Position numbers and translations under genes: made by a program. Positions 19,216 to 28,476 of a stretch of DNA of 64,000 nt are shown here, piece after piece (positions within the stretch are counted from its first letter, which is position 1; each line of letters opens with the position of its first letter). Location: assembly GCF_004346035.1 (NCBI RefSeq), contig NZ_SLZN01000001.1, positions 310,001 through 374,000 on the forward strand, written 5' to 3'. Below the pieces are notes generated by a model. It did not search any database and was not told the DNA's origin. It was given only the letters and a program-made list of their open reading frames with translations. Source of the DNA: Acidomonas methanolica (GTDB taxonomy: Bacteria; Pseudomonadota; Alphaproteobacteria; Acetobacterales; Acetobacteraceae).

Positions 19216-20487
19216 ATGACAGAAGAGAGTTTCGCCCCCATGTCCGAGCCCAACGATACCCCGGACCCCGTGCTCCTCGACCGCCTTGCGGAAGTGGCCG
19301 TCCATGTCGGGCTGAACCTCCAGCAGAACCAGCAACTCATCATCACCGCCCCGCTCGACTCCGTGCCGCTCGTCCGGCGCGTCACGGAGCATGCCTACCG
19401 CAAGGGGGCAAGCCTCGTAACGGCTCTTTATACCGACGACGTCGCCACCCTCGCCCGTTTCGAACACGCGCCGGACAGCGCCTTCGACGCCGCCTCCGGC
19501 TGGCTCGCGGATGGCATGGCCGACGCCTATCGCAACGGCGCGGCCCGCATGGCCATCACCGGCGGCGATCCGACCCTGCTGAGCAGCCAGGACCCCGCCC
19601 GCGTGGCCCGCGCCAGCCGCGCGGCCTCGGCGGCGAATCGTCCGGCAATGGAGGTCATCACCGCCTTCGCCACCAACTGGAACATCATCGCCTATGCCGG
19701 CCGGGCCTGGGCGAGCCAGGTCTTCCCCGATCTCGCGCCCGCCGCCGCGCTGGCCACGCTCTGGGACGCCATCTTCGCCGCCTCCCGCGTCACCGCCGCC
19801 GATCCCATCAGCGCCTGGCGCGACCATAATCGCGATCTGCACGCCCGCGCCGCCTATCTCAATGACGCGCGCTTCCACGCCTTGCACTTCACCGGCCCCG
19901 GCACCGACCTCACCGTCGGGCTCGCGGACGGCCATGCCTGGGCGGGCGGCTCGGAACACACGACGAACGGCATCGAGTGCAATCCCAATATCCCGACGGA
20001 AGAGGTGTTCACGACTCCTCATTGCCGCCGCGTCGAGGGCCATGTGTGCAGCACCAAGCCGCTCTTCCATCAGGGCACGCTGATCGACGGAATCCGCGTC
20101 CGCTTCAGCGAAGGACGGATCGTCGAAGCCCATGCCACCCGCGGCGAGGATGTCTTCCGGCGGATCCTCGAAACGGATGACGGCGCGTCGCGCCTCGGCG
20201 AGGTCGCGCTCGTCCCCCATTCCTCGCCGATCTCCCGGACCGGCATCCTCTTCCGCAACACGCTCTTCGACGAGAACGCCGCCAGCCACATCGCACTGGG
20301 TCAGGCCTATACAAAGTGCCTGCTCGATACGGACGGCCAGGACGCCGCCACCCTCGGAGCGCGCGGCGCCAATGAAAGCCTCATCCATATCGACTGGATG
20401 ATCGGCTCGGCGGAGATCGACCTGGACGGTCTCGACATGAACGGCAACGCCACCCCGCTGATGCGCGGCGGCGAGTGGGTCCGCTGA
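19216..20487 (+). CDS. M29 family aminopeptidase
   Basis: A metal-dependent aminopeptidase of the AmpS/PepS/AmpT family, 423 residues, cytosolic. The conserved metal-site segments are visible: NIPTEEVFTTPHCRRVEG, then LGEVALVPHSSPIS, and NESLIHIDWMIGSAEIDLDG at the C-terminus with the His and Asp ligands. The ATG at 19216 is used here; an internal ATG at 19240 also has a purine-rich stretch upstream and would remove eight residues. It is divergent from the glycosyltransferase gene and followed by two small genes with short spacing. Confidence 0.9.
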   Translation: MTEESFAPMSEPNDTPDPVLLDRLAEVAVHVGLNLQQNQQLIITAPLDSVPLVRRVTEHAYRKGASLVTALYTDDVATLARFEHAPDSAFDAASGWLADGMADAYRNGAARMAITGGDPTLLSSQDPARVARASRAASAANRPAMEVITAFATNWNIIAYAGRAWASQVFPDLAPAAALATLWDAIFAASRVTAADPISAWRDHNRDLHARAAYLNDARFHALHFTGPGTDLTVGLADGHAWAGGSEHTTNGIECNPNIPTEEVFTTPHCRRVEGHVCSTKPLFHQGTLIDGIRVRFSEGRIVEAHATRGEDVFRRILETDDGASRLGEVALVPHSSPISRTGILFRNTLFDENAASHIALGQAYTKCLLDTDGQDAATLGARGANESLIHIDWMIGSAEIDLDGLDMNGNATPLMRGGEWVR

Positions 20488-20508
20488 TCCGTGCGCAGGA
20501 GAGACAAC

Positions 20509-21030
20509 ATGCCCCGCCTTCTTCCCGCCGCCGGTCTCGCCGTGCTGGCCGCCATCCTGCCGGTTTCCGCCCGTGCCCAAATCCCGGATCAGGCCCCGAA
20601 TCAGGCCCAGGAGCAACCGCCGCAGCTTTCCGAGCAGATGCGCGCCGATCTCGCCCAAGGCATGGCCTACCGTCTGCCCGACGATTTTTTTCCCCGCGCC
20701 CGCGCGACGCTGCAAGCGCTCCAGGCCTCCGGCATCCAGCCTCCCGACTCGACCGGAATGAGCCTGAATCAGACCATCACCGCGATGGATTCGATCCCCG
20801 GCCTGCAAAACATCCTCGCCATGCATGGCTTCACCACGGAGACCTTCGTCATGGGGATTACGGCCTTCGGCATGACTCTGGCCGCCACCAACGGACAGAA
20901 GCTTCCCGCTGGCTTTCCCGCGCCCAATCCAGCCAATATCGCACTCTTCAAATCCCATCCGCAGGACGTGACCGCGCTCATGCAGGCCATGGGCACGCCG
21001 CCCGGGAACGGCGAACAGACGGCTCAGTAA
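20509..21030 (+). CDS. Secreted protein of unknown function
   Basis: A 173-residue protein with a clear Sec signal peptide (LLPAAGLAVLAAILPVSARA) and probable cleavage before QIPDQ. The mature part begins with a Gln/Pro-rich linker and then a helical domain with several Met and Phe residues. The ATG at 20509 has AGGAGA eight bases upstream, whereas the frame opening at 20491 has none. It lies 21 bases after the M29 aminopeptidase gene and 6 bases before the next gene, so the three probably form an operon. I do not recognise the family. Confidence 0.65.
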   Translation: MPRLLPAAGLAVLAAILPVSARAQIPDQAPNQAQEQPPQLSEQMRADLAQGMAYRLPDDFFPRARATLQALQASGIQPPDSTGMSLNQTITAMDSIPGLQNILAMHGFTTETFVMGITAFGMTLAATNGQKLPAGFPAPNPANIALFKSHPQDVTALMQAMGTPPGNGEQTAQ

Positions 21031-21036
21031 CGCGTC

Positions 21037-21462
21037 ATGACAGATATCCGCCTCGATCCCGACGCATTGCCCGTGATCGACATCGTCGCCCTCGCCCAGG
21101 AGGGTGCGTTGCTCCGGGCCGAGCATGACACACCGCCCGACGGCATTCCGGCCTTCGTGACCGCCGCCGGATGGCGAATGCTCTGCGCGCGATACGGCGG
21201 CGACGATCCGCATGACCTGCTCACCCATCTCGGCAAAGCCGTCCACCGTCTGCTCGCCCACGCCGCGCAGAGCTATGCGGCGGAACACCGCGCCGGCCAG
21301 GCCGCGCCAGCCAGTTTCTCCTGCCCGAGCGACCTGTTCGAGGATAACGGCACGCTGCACATCGCTTTTCTTCGTGACACCACTCATCCGGTCATCTGCA
21401 GCCTGATCGGTACGAAGGACCACATCCGCGACCTGATGGAGACCCCCTTCCGCGACGACTGA
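21037..21462 (+). CDS. Conserved-looking hypothetical protein
   Basis: A 141-residue acidic protein without signal peptide or membrane segment. It has a helical N-terminal half and a C-terminal beta-like part (GTLHIAFLRDTTHPVICSLI). It begins six bases after the preceding secreted protein gene and ends in a stem shared with the convergent fliJ gene. I do not recognise a family, and codon use resembles that of the neighbours. It may work with the upstream aminopeptidase, but only the gene order suggests that. Confidence 0.55.
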   Translation: MTDIRLDPDALPVIDIVALAQEGALLRAEHDTPPDGIPAFVTAAGWRMLCARYGGDDPHDLLTHLGKAVHRLLAHAAQSYAAEHRAGQAAPASFSCPSDLFEDNGTLHIAFLRDTTHPVICSLIGTKDHIRDLMETPFRDD

Positions 21463-21480
21463 CCGCAGGCGGAACGGTCA
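21460..21480. terminator. Short stem joining two convergent stop codons
   Basis: TGACCG at 21460-21465 pairs with CGGTCA at 21475-21480 around nine bases. The first TGA is the stop codon of the rightward gene and the last TCA is the stop of fliJ on the minus strand. There is no T-run, so termination would need a factor. The layout is neat but the stem is short. Confidence 0.3.
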
Positions 21481-21897
21481 AGCCTTTCCGCCCTTGCGCC
21501 AGAGATCGTCCAGTCTTTGTTGCTCGCGGCGTTCCTCTTCCCGGCGCGCCTCCTCCCGCTGCTGCGCCATCAGCGTTTCCACGACCTCGAGCGCCGCCTG
21601 CGCCTCCATGAACGCAACCTGCGCCACTGTCCTGTCCAGCGCGGTCTGCCGGGCGACATCGCGAGCGGCCAGGATCGCCTTGCGGCCGATCGGCAACCAC
21701 CGGCCGAACGCCTCCACCGCGCCGTCATCGTCACATTTCAGCGCATAATCATACTCGTGCTGCATCGCCGCCGTGGCCTGCGTGACAGCCGCATCGGCCT
21801 CCCGCTCATGAGCGGCCGCCTGCGCGAGACGTTTTCGGGCCTCCGCCATATCCTGCTGCCGCAGACGCAACAATGTGGCGAGTGGCGTTCGCTTCAT
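21478..21897 (-). CDS. fliJ: FliJ-like flagellar export stalk protein
   Basis: A 139-residue protein that is almost entirely coiled coil: charged, Ala- and Gln-rich, with no Pro in the helical part. It ends in a strongly charged EEARREEERREQQRLDD segment. FliJ proteins are short antiparallel coiled coils that sit in the pore of the FliI hexamer and help chaperone cycling in flagellar type III export. Sequence identity in this family is low, so the call rests on size, composition and the four-base overlap with fliI directly upstream. Confidence 0.7.
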   Translation of the reverse strand: MKRTPLATLLRLRQQDMAEARKRLAQAAAHEREADAAVTQATAAMQHEYDYALKCDDDGAVEAFGRWLPIGRKAILAARDVARQTALDRTVAQVAFMEAQAALEVVETLMAQQREEARREEERREQQRLDDLWRKGGKA

Positions 21898-23267
21898 GGA
21901 ACCGGCGTCCCGAAGATCGAGGCCAGATCGGAAAACGCGCCCGCCAATGTCGAAACGTCGTGACGATCCTGACTCAGGAAGCGCTCCAGACGCGGCATTT
22001 TCTCGATCGCCTCGTCAACCAGAGGGTCGCCGCCCATTTTATAGGCGCCGAGCCGAATCATGTCCGCCATATCCTGATACGTCGCCAATATCCCCCTCGC
22101 GCGCCGGGTCAGCGCATTTTCTTCGGGCGTATTGCATCCGGGCACGCTGCGGGACAACGACCGCAGAACGTCGACCGCAGGATAGCGACCCTGCTCGGCG
22201 ATCCGCCGATCCAGAACGACGTGACCGTCAAGGATACCGCGCACCGCATCGGCGACCGGCTCGTTCTGATCGTCCCCCTCGACCAGAACGGTAAACAATC
22301 CAGTAATCGATCCGGCCTTTCCTCCCTCGTCCGGAACCCCAGGACCTGCCCGTTCAAGAAGCATGGGGAGCGTGGCGAAGACCGACGGCGGATAGCCTCT
22401 CGTCGCCGGCGGCTCTCCCATGGAGAGGCCGATTTCGCGCAGGGCAAGGCAGAACCGGGTGACGCTGTCCATCAGCAGAAGAACGGATTTGCCCTGGTCG
22501 CGAAAATATTCCGCGATCGCCATCGCGGCATAAGGCGCTTCCCGCCGCATGAGCGGCGGGGTGTCCGACGTTGCGACCACCACGACGCTGCGACGGAGCC
22601 CCTCTTCTCCCAGATCGTCCTCGATGAACTCCCGCACCTCGCGACCCCGCTCGCCGACCAGCGCGATAACCGCGACGTCACAGGACGCCTGCCGCGCGAG
22701 CATGGAGAGCAGCGTCGATTTACCGACGCCGGACCCTGCGAACAACCCGAGGCGCTGCCCTTCCCGACATGTCGTGAACGCGTCGAGCACCCGCACTCCG
22801 AGCGAGAGACGCGGACCAAGACGCGCCCGCTCCGTCGCATTGGGAGGAGCGCACCGTACCGGACGTCGCCTTCGTCCAAGGCCGAGACGCTCCCTGCCGT
22901 CCATCGGACGCCCGAGCGGGTCCACGACCCGCCCCAGCCAGCCATCGTCGACCGGCAGGCCGACGGGCAGAAAATCATACGTCGCCGCACTGCCCGGCCC
23001 TATGCCGTCGAGCGGCCCGAACGTCATCAAGAGGGTTTCAGGTCCGCGAAATCCCACAACCTCCGCGAGCACTTTTCCCTCATCGCGACAATGAAGAGTC
23101 AACCTGTCACCAATGCTGAGCAGCGGGGTCACGCCGGTGACAGACACGGCCAACCCCGTCACGTCCCGCACCTTGCCGCGCGCTTCATAGAGCGAAAAAT
23201 CCTGAAAAATAGAGAGAAAGCGGGTCATTCTCTCCTGAATATCCTGAAGGCTTCGCATCTGTTCCAT
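21894..23267 (-). CDS. fliI: Flagellum-specific ATP synthase
   Basis: The ATPase of the flagellar type III export gate, 457 residues, related to F1 beta. Walker A is GLFAGSGVGKSTLLSML, and the Walker B region is SVLLLMDSVTRFCLALREIG. The DELSEED-equivalent C-terminal domain follows. LVGERGREVREFIEDDLGEE is a FliI/YscN-type signature. The N-terminus is taken from 23267, though an internal ATG at 23258 is possible. It overlaps fliJ by four bases and is divergent from ctrA across 143 bases. Other flagellar genes are not in the window. Confidence 0.92.
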   Translation of the reverse strand: MEQMRSLQDIQERMTRFLSIFQDFSLYEARGKVRDVTGLAVSVTGVTPLLSIGDRLTLHCRDEGKVLAEVVGFRGPETLLMTFGPLDGIGPGSAATYDFLPVGLPVDDGWLGRVVDPLGRPMDGRERLGLGRRRRPVRCAPPNATERARLGPRLSLGVRVLDAFTTCREGQRLGLFAGSGVGKSTLLSMLARQASCDVAVIALVGERGREVREFIEDDLGEEGLRRSVVVVATSDTPPLMRREAPYAAMAIAEYFRDQGKSVLLLMDSVTRFCLALREIGLSMGEPPATRGYPPSVFATLPMLLERAGPGVPDEGGKAGSITGLFTVLVEGDDQNEPVADAVRGILDGHVVLDRRIAEQGRYPAVDVLRSLSRSVPGCNTPEENALTRRARGILATYQDMADMIRLGAYKMGGDPLVDEAIEKMPRLERFLSQDRHDVSTLAGAFSDLASIFGTPVP

Positions 23268-23410
23268 GGGATGCAGCCTAATCCATGAATCTTGCCAGAA
23301 GCCTAACGGAACCCGCAGGGAAAAAAATAATCTCGCAGTGATGATTTTTTAGGTTGTCTTATACAACCAAGAGTAGTAACCATTGGTCAACAAGATCAGA
23401 GGTTGCATTC
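23268..23410. promoter_or_regulatory. fliI/ctrA divergent regulatory region
   Basis: Between the divergent starts lie several regulatory-looking elements. GGTTGT (23352-23357) and ACAACC (23363-23368) form an inverted repeat. TAACCAT at 23377-23383 matches seven of eight positions of the Caulobacter CtrA half-site TTAACCAT. GAATC at 23287-23291 is a GANTC site, the target of the CcrM methyltransferase that controls the Caulobacter ctrA promoter. Together they suggest autoregulation and methylation control, but each motif is short and could arise by chance. Confidence 0.4.
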
Positions 23411-24133
23411 ATGCGTATCCTTCTCGTCGACAGCGATCACACCGCTTCCGCCAGCCTGATCCAGATCCTCCGGACCAACGGCCTCGCCGTGGATCACACC
23501 GCTTCCGGCCGCGAGGCCCTGGAGATCATGAGGCATTATCAGTACGATGCCGTGATCATCGAACTTACGCTCGACGATATCGAGGGGTACACCGTCATCC
23601 GCGATGCACGTCTGGCGCGCATTTCGACGCCGATCCTCGTGCTGACAAACCTCTCCCGACCCCAGGCCAAGATCAAGGCCTTCGCCCTGGGCGCGGATGA
23701 CTACCTCACACGCCCCTTCGACACGGCAGAACTCATCGCGCGACTTCAGGCCATTCTGCGCCGCTCACACGGCCTGAGCGCAGCCCAGATCGTGGTGGGG
23801 CCGTTAATGATCGACCTCAATGCGAAACAGGCCCTCGTGAATGGCGATCCGGTTCATCTCACCGGCAAGGAATACGCAATTCTGGAGTTGCTCGCGCTTC
23901 GGCGCGGCTCGGTTCTGACGAAGGACGCTTTTCTCAACCATCTGTATGGCGGCATCGACGAGCCGGAAATGAAGATCATCGACGTCTTCATCTGCAAGCT
24001 CCGGCGCAAACTGCAACAGAAAGGAGCGGGCTCACTGGTCACAACCGTATGGGGACGAGGCTACATCCTGCGCGAGGAGCCTGTCATGACAAAGGCCACG
24101 CCTCATCAGGCGATGTCATCTCTCTCAGCCTGA
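23411..24133 (+). CDS. ctrA: CtrA-type cell cycle response regulator with substituted phosphoacceptor (E51)
   Basis: An OmpR-type regulator of 240 residues. The C-terminal winged helix (about 120-225) matches Caulobacter CtrA closely: LTGKEYAILELLALRRG, then FLNHLYGG, IIDVFICKLRRKL and TVWGRGYILR. The receiver (1-115) is atypical. Caulobacter CtrA is phosphorylated on Asp51; here codon 51 is GAA, glutamate. The acidic pocket reads D7-S8-D9 instead of E-D-D, and the conserved lysine of the KPF loop is Arg101 (TRPF). Thr79 is kept. The ATG at 23411 aligns exactly with the CtrA start. This suggests a receiver that is not switched by phosphorylation. The gene is divergent from fliI, and its 3' end overlaps thiD by nine bases. 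Confidence 0.9.
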   Translation: MRILLVDSDHTASASLIQILRTNGLAVDHTASGREALEIMRHYQYDAVIIELTLDDIEGYTVIRDARLARISTPILVLTNLSRPQAKIKAFALGADDYLTRPFDTAELIARLQAILRRSHGLSAAQIVVGPLMIDLNAKQALVNGDPVHLTGKEYAILELLALRRGSVLTKDAFLNHLYGGIDEPEMKIIDVFICKLRRKLQQKGAGSLVTTVWGRGYILREEPVMTKATPHQAMSSLSA

Positions 24134-24961
24134 AGGAAAATCAGCCGGATCAATCCAGTCACGCGGACCAATGACGATCGCCTCATGCGCCATGGGGCCG
24201 GCCACCCCGCCTCCGAGCGGTGAAGCCGCCATGATAGCGCCGCGGACAAAGCGCCGCGCAAGGGACACGGCCTCGACCAGCGTATACCCTCCCGCCAAAG
24301 CCGTCGCGATACCGCTCGACAGGGTACACCCTGTCCCATGGGTCGCCCGTGAAATGATCCTTTCGCTCTCGAAGGCAAAACACGCCTCGCGCGTCAGCAG
24401 GACATCAGTCAGCAGCTGGCCGTCGAGATGACCGCCCTTGATCAAAACCGCATGTGCGCCGACTTCAAGGAGAGTCTCAGCAGCCTTCTTCATGCCGCCC
24501 GGATCGCGAATCGTAAGTCCGGTCAACGCCTCCGCCTCGGGAATATTCGGCGTCACCAGCGCGGCACCGGGAACAAGCGCATTCAGAAGAAGTGCTCTGG
24601 CTGAGGGATTCATCAGGCTGGCGCCGCTGCTGGCCACCATAACCGGATCAAGGACATAGGGAATCTCGGAGTGAGCGGTTATAATCTCCGCAACCGCTCC
24701 CATGACCGCCGTATCTGGCAACATGCCAATCTTGATCACATCCGCACCGAGATCGTCCAGCACGCACTGCATCTGCAAGGCGACAAAATCCGGTGGTACC
24801 GGAACGATACCTGAAACACCCAGGGTGTTCTGCGCGGTCAGGGCAGTGATCGCCGTCATGCCAAAGCCGCCAAAAGCCACGACTGTCTTCAGATCAGCCT
24901 GTATCCCGGCCCCTCCACCGGAATCACTGCCCGCAACGATCAGAACACGACCCGGCTTCAT
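24125..24961 (-). CDS. thiD: Hydroxymethylpyrimidine/phosphomethylpyrimidine kinase
   Basis: Phosphorylates HMP and HMP-phosphate for thiamine synthesis; 278 residues, ribokinase fold. [20 protein letters not shown] is the N-terminal substrate motif, KGGHLDG sits mid-protein, and [19 protein letters not shown] is the C-terminal anion hole with the catalytic aspartate position region. It starts three bases after glmM ends, so the two are co-transcribed. No TPP riboswitch is expected or seen because the gene is internal to a transcript. Its end overlaps ctrA on the opposite strand. Confidence 0.94.
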   Translation of the reverse strand: MKPGRVLIVAGSDSGGGAGIQADLKTVVAFGGFGMTAITALTAQNTLGVSGIVPVPPDFVALQMQCVLDDLGADVIKIGMLPDTAVMGAVAEIITAHSEIPYVLDPVMVASSGASLMNPSARALLLNALVPGAALVTPNIPEAEALTGLTIRDPGGMKKAAETLLEVGAHAVLIKGGHLDGQLLTDVLLTREACFAFESERIISRATHGTGCTLSSGIATALAGGYTLVEAVSLARRFVRGAIMAASPLGGGVAGPMAHEAIVIGPRDWIDPADFPSG

Positions 24962-24964
24962 CGT

Positions 24965-26326
24965 TCAGGCCGGTGTCAGCGCCCGAATCGCATCGCACAT
25001 ATAGGAGACGCTCTGCTCCACGAGAGCGGGATCATCCGCTTCGACCATCACACGAATCAAGGGCTCCGTCCCACTCGCCCGCAGCACGAGACGCCCATGC
25101 CCGTCGAGCAGCGCCTCGATCTCCCGTCGTGCCTCTTCCAGCATGGACGTGCCGAGCGGACTCGCTCCACTGTAGCGAATATTCCGCAACATCTGCGGAT
25201 ACGGGTTGAAAACCCGGCAAATCTCGCTGGCTGGCCGGTCCGATTCCACCAAAACGGCAAGAACCTGCAACGCGGCGACAAGTCCGTCTCCCGTCGTGGC
25301 GTAATCGGACAACACGACGTGGCCGGACTGCTCGCCCCCGAGATTGGCCCCGACTTCACGCATCTTCTCGACGACATAACGATCGCCCACCGCCGTGCGC
25401 AGCAATGTCACACCATGTTCGGCGAGAAAATGCTCCAACCCGAGATTGGACATAACGGTCGCAACAACGGCGTTGGTCCGCAACTGCCCTCGTGCAATCC
25501 ACGACTTCCCGATCAACGCAAGGATCTGGTCCCCGTCGATGATTCGACCGTGTTCGTCACTGATGATGACGCGATCCGCATCGCCGTCCAGCGCAATGCC
25601 CAACTGCGCACCATGCTGCACCACCGCCGCACATAGGCGCTCGGGAGCCGTCGAACCGCAGTCGAGATTGATGTTGATACCATTCGGCTCGCAGCCGATC
25701 TTCACCACATCCGCCCCAAGTTCCCACAACGCGGTAGGCGCCACGCGATAGGCGGACCCGTTGGCGCAGTCGATCACGATCTTTATGCCATCGAGGCGCA
25801 ACCCACGCGGAAACGACGCCTTGGCATTCTCGACGTAACGCCCTGCGGCATCATTCAGACGGGACGCACGCCCCACCTCCGATGGCGCGGCCAAGCGATC
25901 GGAGAGATCCTCGCGCATATAGGCCTCGATCTCACTTTCCGTCGTGTCGGAGAGCTTGAATCCGGTCGGGCCGAAGATCTTGATGCCGTTATCTTCAAAC
26001 GGATTATGCGAGGCCGAAATCACTACGCCAAGATCGGCGCGAAGCGAGCGGGTCAACATGGCAATCGCTGGGGTCGGCAATGGCCCAACCTGCGTCACAT
26101 CCATGCCTGCCGAAAGAAAACCGGAAATCAGCGCGGATTCGATCATATAGCCGGAAAGCCGCGTATCCTTGCCAAGAATAACCCGTTGCCGATGTCCTTC
26201 CTTCCGGAACCGCACGCCGACAGCCTGCCCCAGACGTTGCGCGACATCGACAGTCATCGGCGCCTGATTCGACGTCCCTCTGATACCGTCCGTGCCGAAC
26301 AGCTTTCTGGGTTTGCTCCCGTTCAT
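24965..26326 (-). CDS. glmM: Phosphoglucosamine mutase
   Basis: Interconverts glucosamine-6-phosphate and glucosamine-1-phosphate for UDP-GlcNAc synthesis, and so serves both peptidoglycan and lipopolysaccharide. It has 453 residues. [18 protein letters not shown] is the N-terminal signature, [19 protein letters not shown] carries the phosphoserine, and [10 protein letters not shown] is the metal loop. [15 protein letters not shown] is the C-terminal phosphate-binding loop. It lies 99 bases downstream of ftsH, the same gene order (ftsH-glmM) as in many proteobacteria. Confidence 0.96.
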   Translation of the reverse strand: MNGSKPRKLFGTDGIRGTSNQAPMTVDVAQRLGQAVGVRFRKEGHRQRVILGKDTRLSGYMIESALISGFLSAGMDVTQVGPLPTPAIAMLTRSLRADLGVVISASHNPFEDNGIKIFGPTGFKLSDTTESEIEAYMREDLSDRLAAPSEVGRASRLNDAAGRYVENAKASFPRGLRLDGIKIVIDCANGSAYRVAPTALWELGADVVKIGCEPNGININLDCGSTAPERLCAAVVQHGAQLGIALDGDADRVIISDEHGRIIDGDQILALIGKSWIARGQLRTNAVVATVMSNLGLEHFLAEHGVTLLRTAVGDRYVVEKMREVGANLGGEQSGHVVLSDYATTGDGLVAALQVLAVLVESDRPASEICRVFNPYPQMLRNIRYSGASPLGTSMLEEARREIEALLDGHGRLVLRASGTEPLIRVMVEADDPALVEQSVSYMCDAIRALTPA

Positions 26327-26425
26327 TCTACAAACACTCCGCCCTCGAAAAGCGACAGTTCAGTCGCCGCCGCCCCACTTCCTGTCAATACCAGACTGCG
26401 GGAAAATCTCCCGCAGCCATTCCGA

Positions 26426-28345
26426 TCAACCCAGTTGCGGAGCGGCGTCGAGGCCGCCGGTTCCCGCGGCGCCGGGGCGTGTCGTCGGGACGGAAGCACG
26501 GCGGTTTTCCGGTGCGGGATCGTCCACCACCACACGCTCGATCACCTCGCCACGAATGACCTTGCCGATCTCTTCGCCCGTCAGCGTCTCGAATTCCAGC
26601 AAAGCCTTGGCCAGACGATGCAGGTCATCAATGTGCGCCAGCAGCAACGAATGTGCCGTATTATAAGCCCCATCAATCAGTTGCTTGATTTCACGGTCAA
26701 TTTCACGCGCCGTCTGCTCGGAGACGTTCTTGTTCTGCGTCACCGAATGACCGAGGAAGACCTCCTGCCCATTATCGCCATAGGCGATCATGCCCAGAGT
26801 CTCGCTCATGCCCCATTCGGTAATCATGCGCCGCGCCTGATCGGTCGCCATCTTGATGTCGCCGGATGCGCCCGTGCAAACATTGTCGGCACCGAAGATC
26901 AACTCCTCCGCCGCCCGGCCTCCCATGGCGAGCACAAGCTCGGCCATGCATTTGGCCTTGCTTTTCGAATAACGATCGCCCTCCGGCAAACTCATCACCA
27001 GCCCCAGCGCGCGACCACGCGGAATGATCGTCGCCTTGTGAACTGGATCGCAACCCGGCGTTAATATGGCGCACAACGCATGGCCGCCTTCGTGATAGGC
27101 CGTCATGCGCTTCTCCTCGTCACTCATGACGAGAGAGCGTCGCTCGGCTCCCATCAGAACCTTGTCCTTGGCGTTCTCGAACTCCTGCATGGCGACGGTG
27201 CGCTTGCCCAGCCGCGCGGCCAGAAGCGCCGCCTCGTTCACAAGATTAGCCAGGTCCGCGCCGGAGAAGCCCGGCGTGCCGCGCGCGATCACCTTCGGAT
27301 CGACGTCACTGGCCAGCGGCACCTTCCGCATATGCACACGGAGAATACGCTCACGCCCGAGCACATCCGGATTCGGCACCACGACCTGCCGATCGAACCG
27401 TCCCGGACGCAGCAACGCGGGGTCCAGCACGTCAGGTCGATTGGTCGCCGCAATGAGGATGACACCCTCATTACTCTCGAACCCGTCCATTTCGACCAGC
27501 ATCTGATTCAGCGTCTGCTCACGCTCGTCGTTTCCGCCGCCGAGCCCGGCGCCACGATGACGGCCCACAGCGTCGATCTCGTCGATGAAGATGATGCATG
27601 GCGCGGCTTTCTTGCCCTGTTCGAACATGTCCCGCACGCGGGACGCGCCCACGCCGACGAACATCTCCACAAAATCCGAACCGGAAATCGTGAAGAAGGG
27701 CACGTTGGCCTCACCCGCGATCGCCCGTGCAAGCAAGGTCTTGCCTGTGCCGGGCGGTCCGACGAGCAACGCGCCCTTGGGAATCTTGCCGCCGAGCCGG
27801 GTGAATTTCTGCGGATCTTTCAGAAAATCGACGATTTCCTGCAATTCGGCCTTCGCCTCGTCAATCCCCGCGACATCCTCGAAGGTGACGCGACCCTGCT
27901 TCTCTGTCAGCAGCCGCGCCCGCGACTTGCCGAACCCCATCGCGCGCCCGCTTCCCGACTGCATTTGACGGAAAAACAGAATGCCGATCCCCAGCAACAT
28001 CAGCACGGGGAGATAATTCAGCACGTAACGAAGGAATGGACTGCCCTCCGCCTCCAGCGGCTTGGCGACGACCTCGACATGGTGATCGGTCAAACGCGAA
28101 ATCAGCGTGGGGTCCTGCGGCGCATATGTTTCGAAGGAGGTACCGTCCGTCAGCGTCCCGGAAAGATTCTGATCCTGCACCACCACCGAGCGGACACGCC
28201 CGTTATCGACATCGGTGACGAAGTCGGAATAGGCGAGTTGCTGGGACGCATGCTGCCCGGCGCCTGGCTGAAACGCCGTGAACAGCAGCATCAGCAGCAC
28301 GATGATGACGACCCACAGCGCGAGATTACGGCCAAAATTATTCAT
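26426..28345 (-). CDS. ftsH: ATP-dependent zinc metalloprotease FtsH
   Basis: Membrane-anchored AAA+ protease that degrades misfolded membrane proteins and short-lived regulators. The ATG at 28345 gives 639 residues. Two membrane segments (about 5-25 and 100-120) flank a periplasmic domain. Walker A is [16 protein letters not shown], Walker B is [11 protein letters not shown], and the second region of homology ends in [18 protein letters not shown]. The zinc site is HEGGH rather than the usual HEAGH, which still fits HExxH. The distal tail ends in Pro/Thr/Gly-rich residues. It lies between tilS and glmM, an order common in proteobacteria. Confidence 0.96.
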   Translation of the reverse strand: MNNFGRNLALWVVIIVLLMLLFTAFQPGAGQHASQQLAYSDFVTDVDNGRVRSVVVQDQNLSGTLTDGTSFETYAPQDPTLISRLTDHHVEVVAKPLEAEGSPFLRYVLNYLPVLMLLGIGILFFRQMQSGSGRAMGFGKSRARLLTEKQGRVTFEDVAGIDEAKAELQEIVDFLKDPQKFTRLGGKIPKGALLVGPPGTGKTLLARAIAGEANVPFFTISGSDFVEMFVGVGASRVRDMFEQGKKAAPCIIFIDEIDAVGRHRGAGLGGGNDEREQTLNQMLVEMDGFESNEGVILIAATNRPDVLDPALLRPGRFDRQVVVPNPDVLGRERILRVHMRKVPLASDVDPKVIARGTPGFSGADLANLVNEAALLAARLGKRTVAMQEFENAKDKVLMGAERRSLVMSDEEKRMTAYHEGGHALCAILTPGCDPVHKATIIPRGRALGLVMSLPEGDRYSKSKAKCMAELVLAMGGRAAEELIFGADNVCTGASGDIKMATDQARRMITEWGMSETLGMIAYGDNGQEVFLGHSVTQNKNVSEQTAREIDREIKQLIDGAYNTAHSLLLAHIDDLHRLAKALLEFETLTGEEIGKVIRGEVIERVVVDDPAPENRRASVPTTRPGAAGTGGLDAAPQLG

Positions 28346-28476
28346 CACAGTCTCTATCTTTGCTCGTGCGGTCTGACCGGCTTTCCCCGGACGATAACGC
28401 GACACTCCTTAACATAAGCATAATGGCGCGTGATCCCACCCTCTTGCGCGCGATTTCATGTCGCGACTCCACTCTT

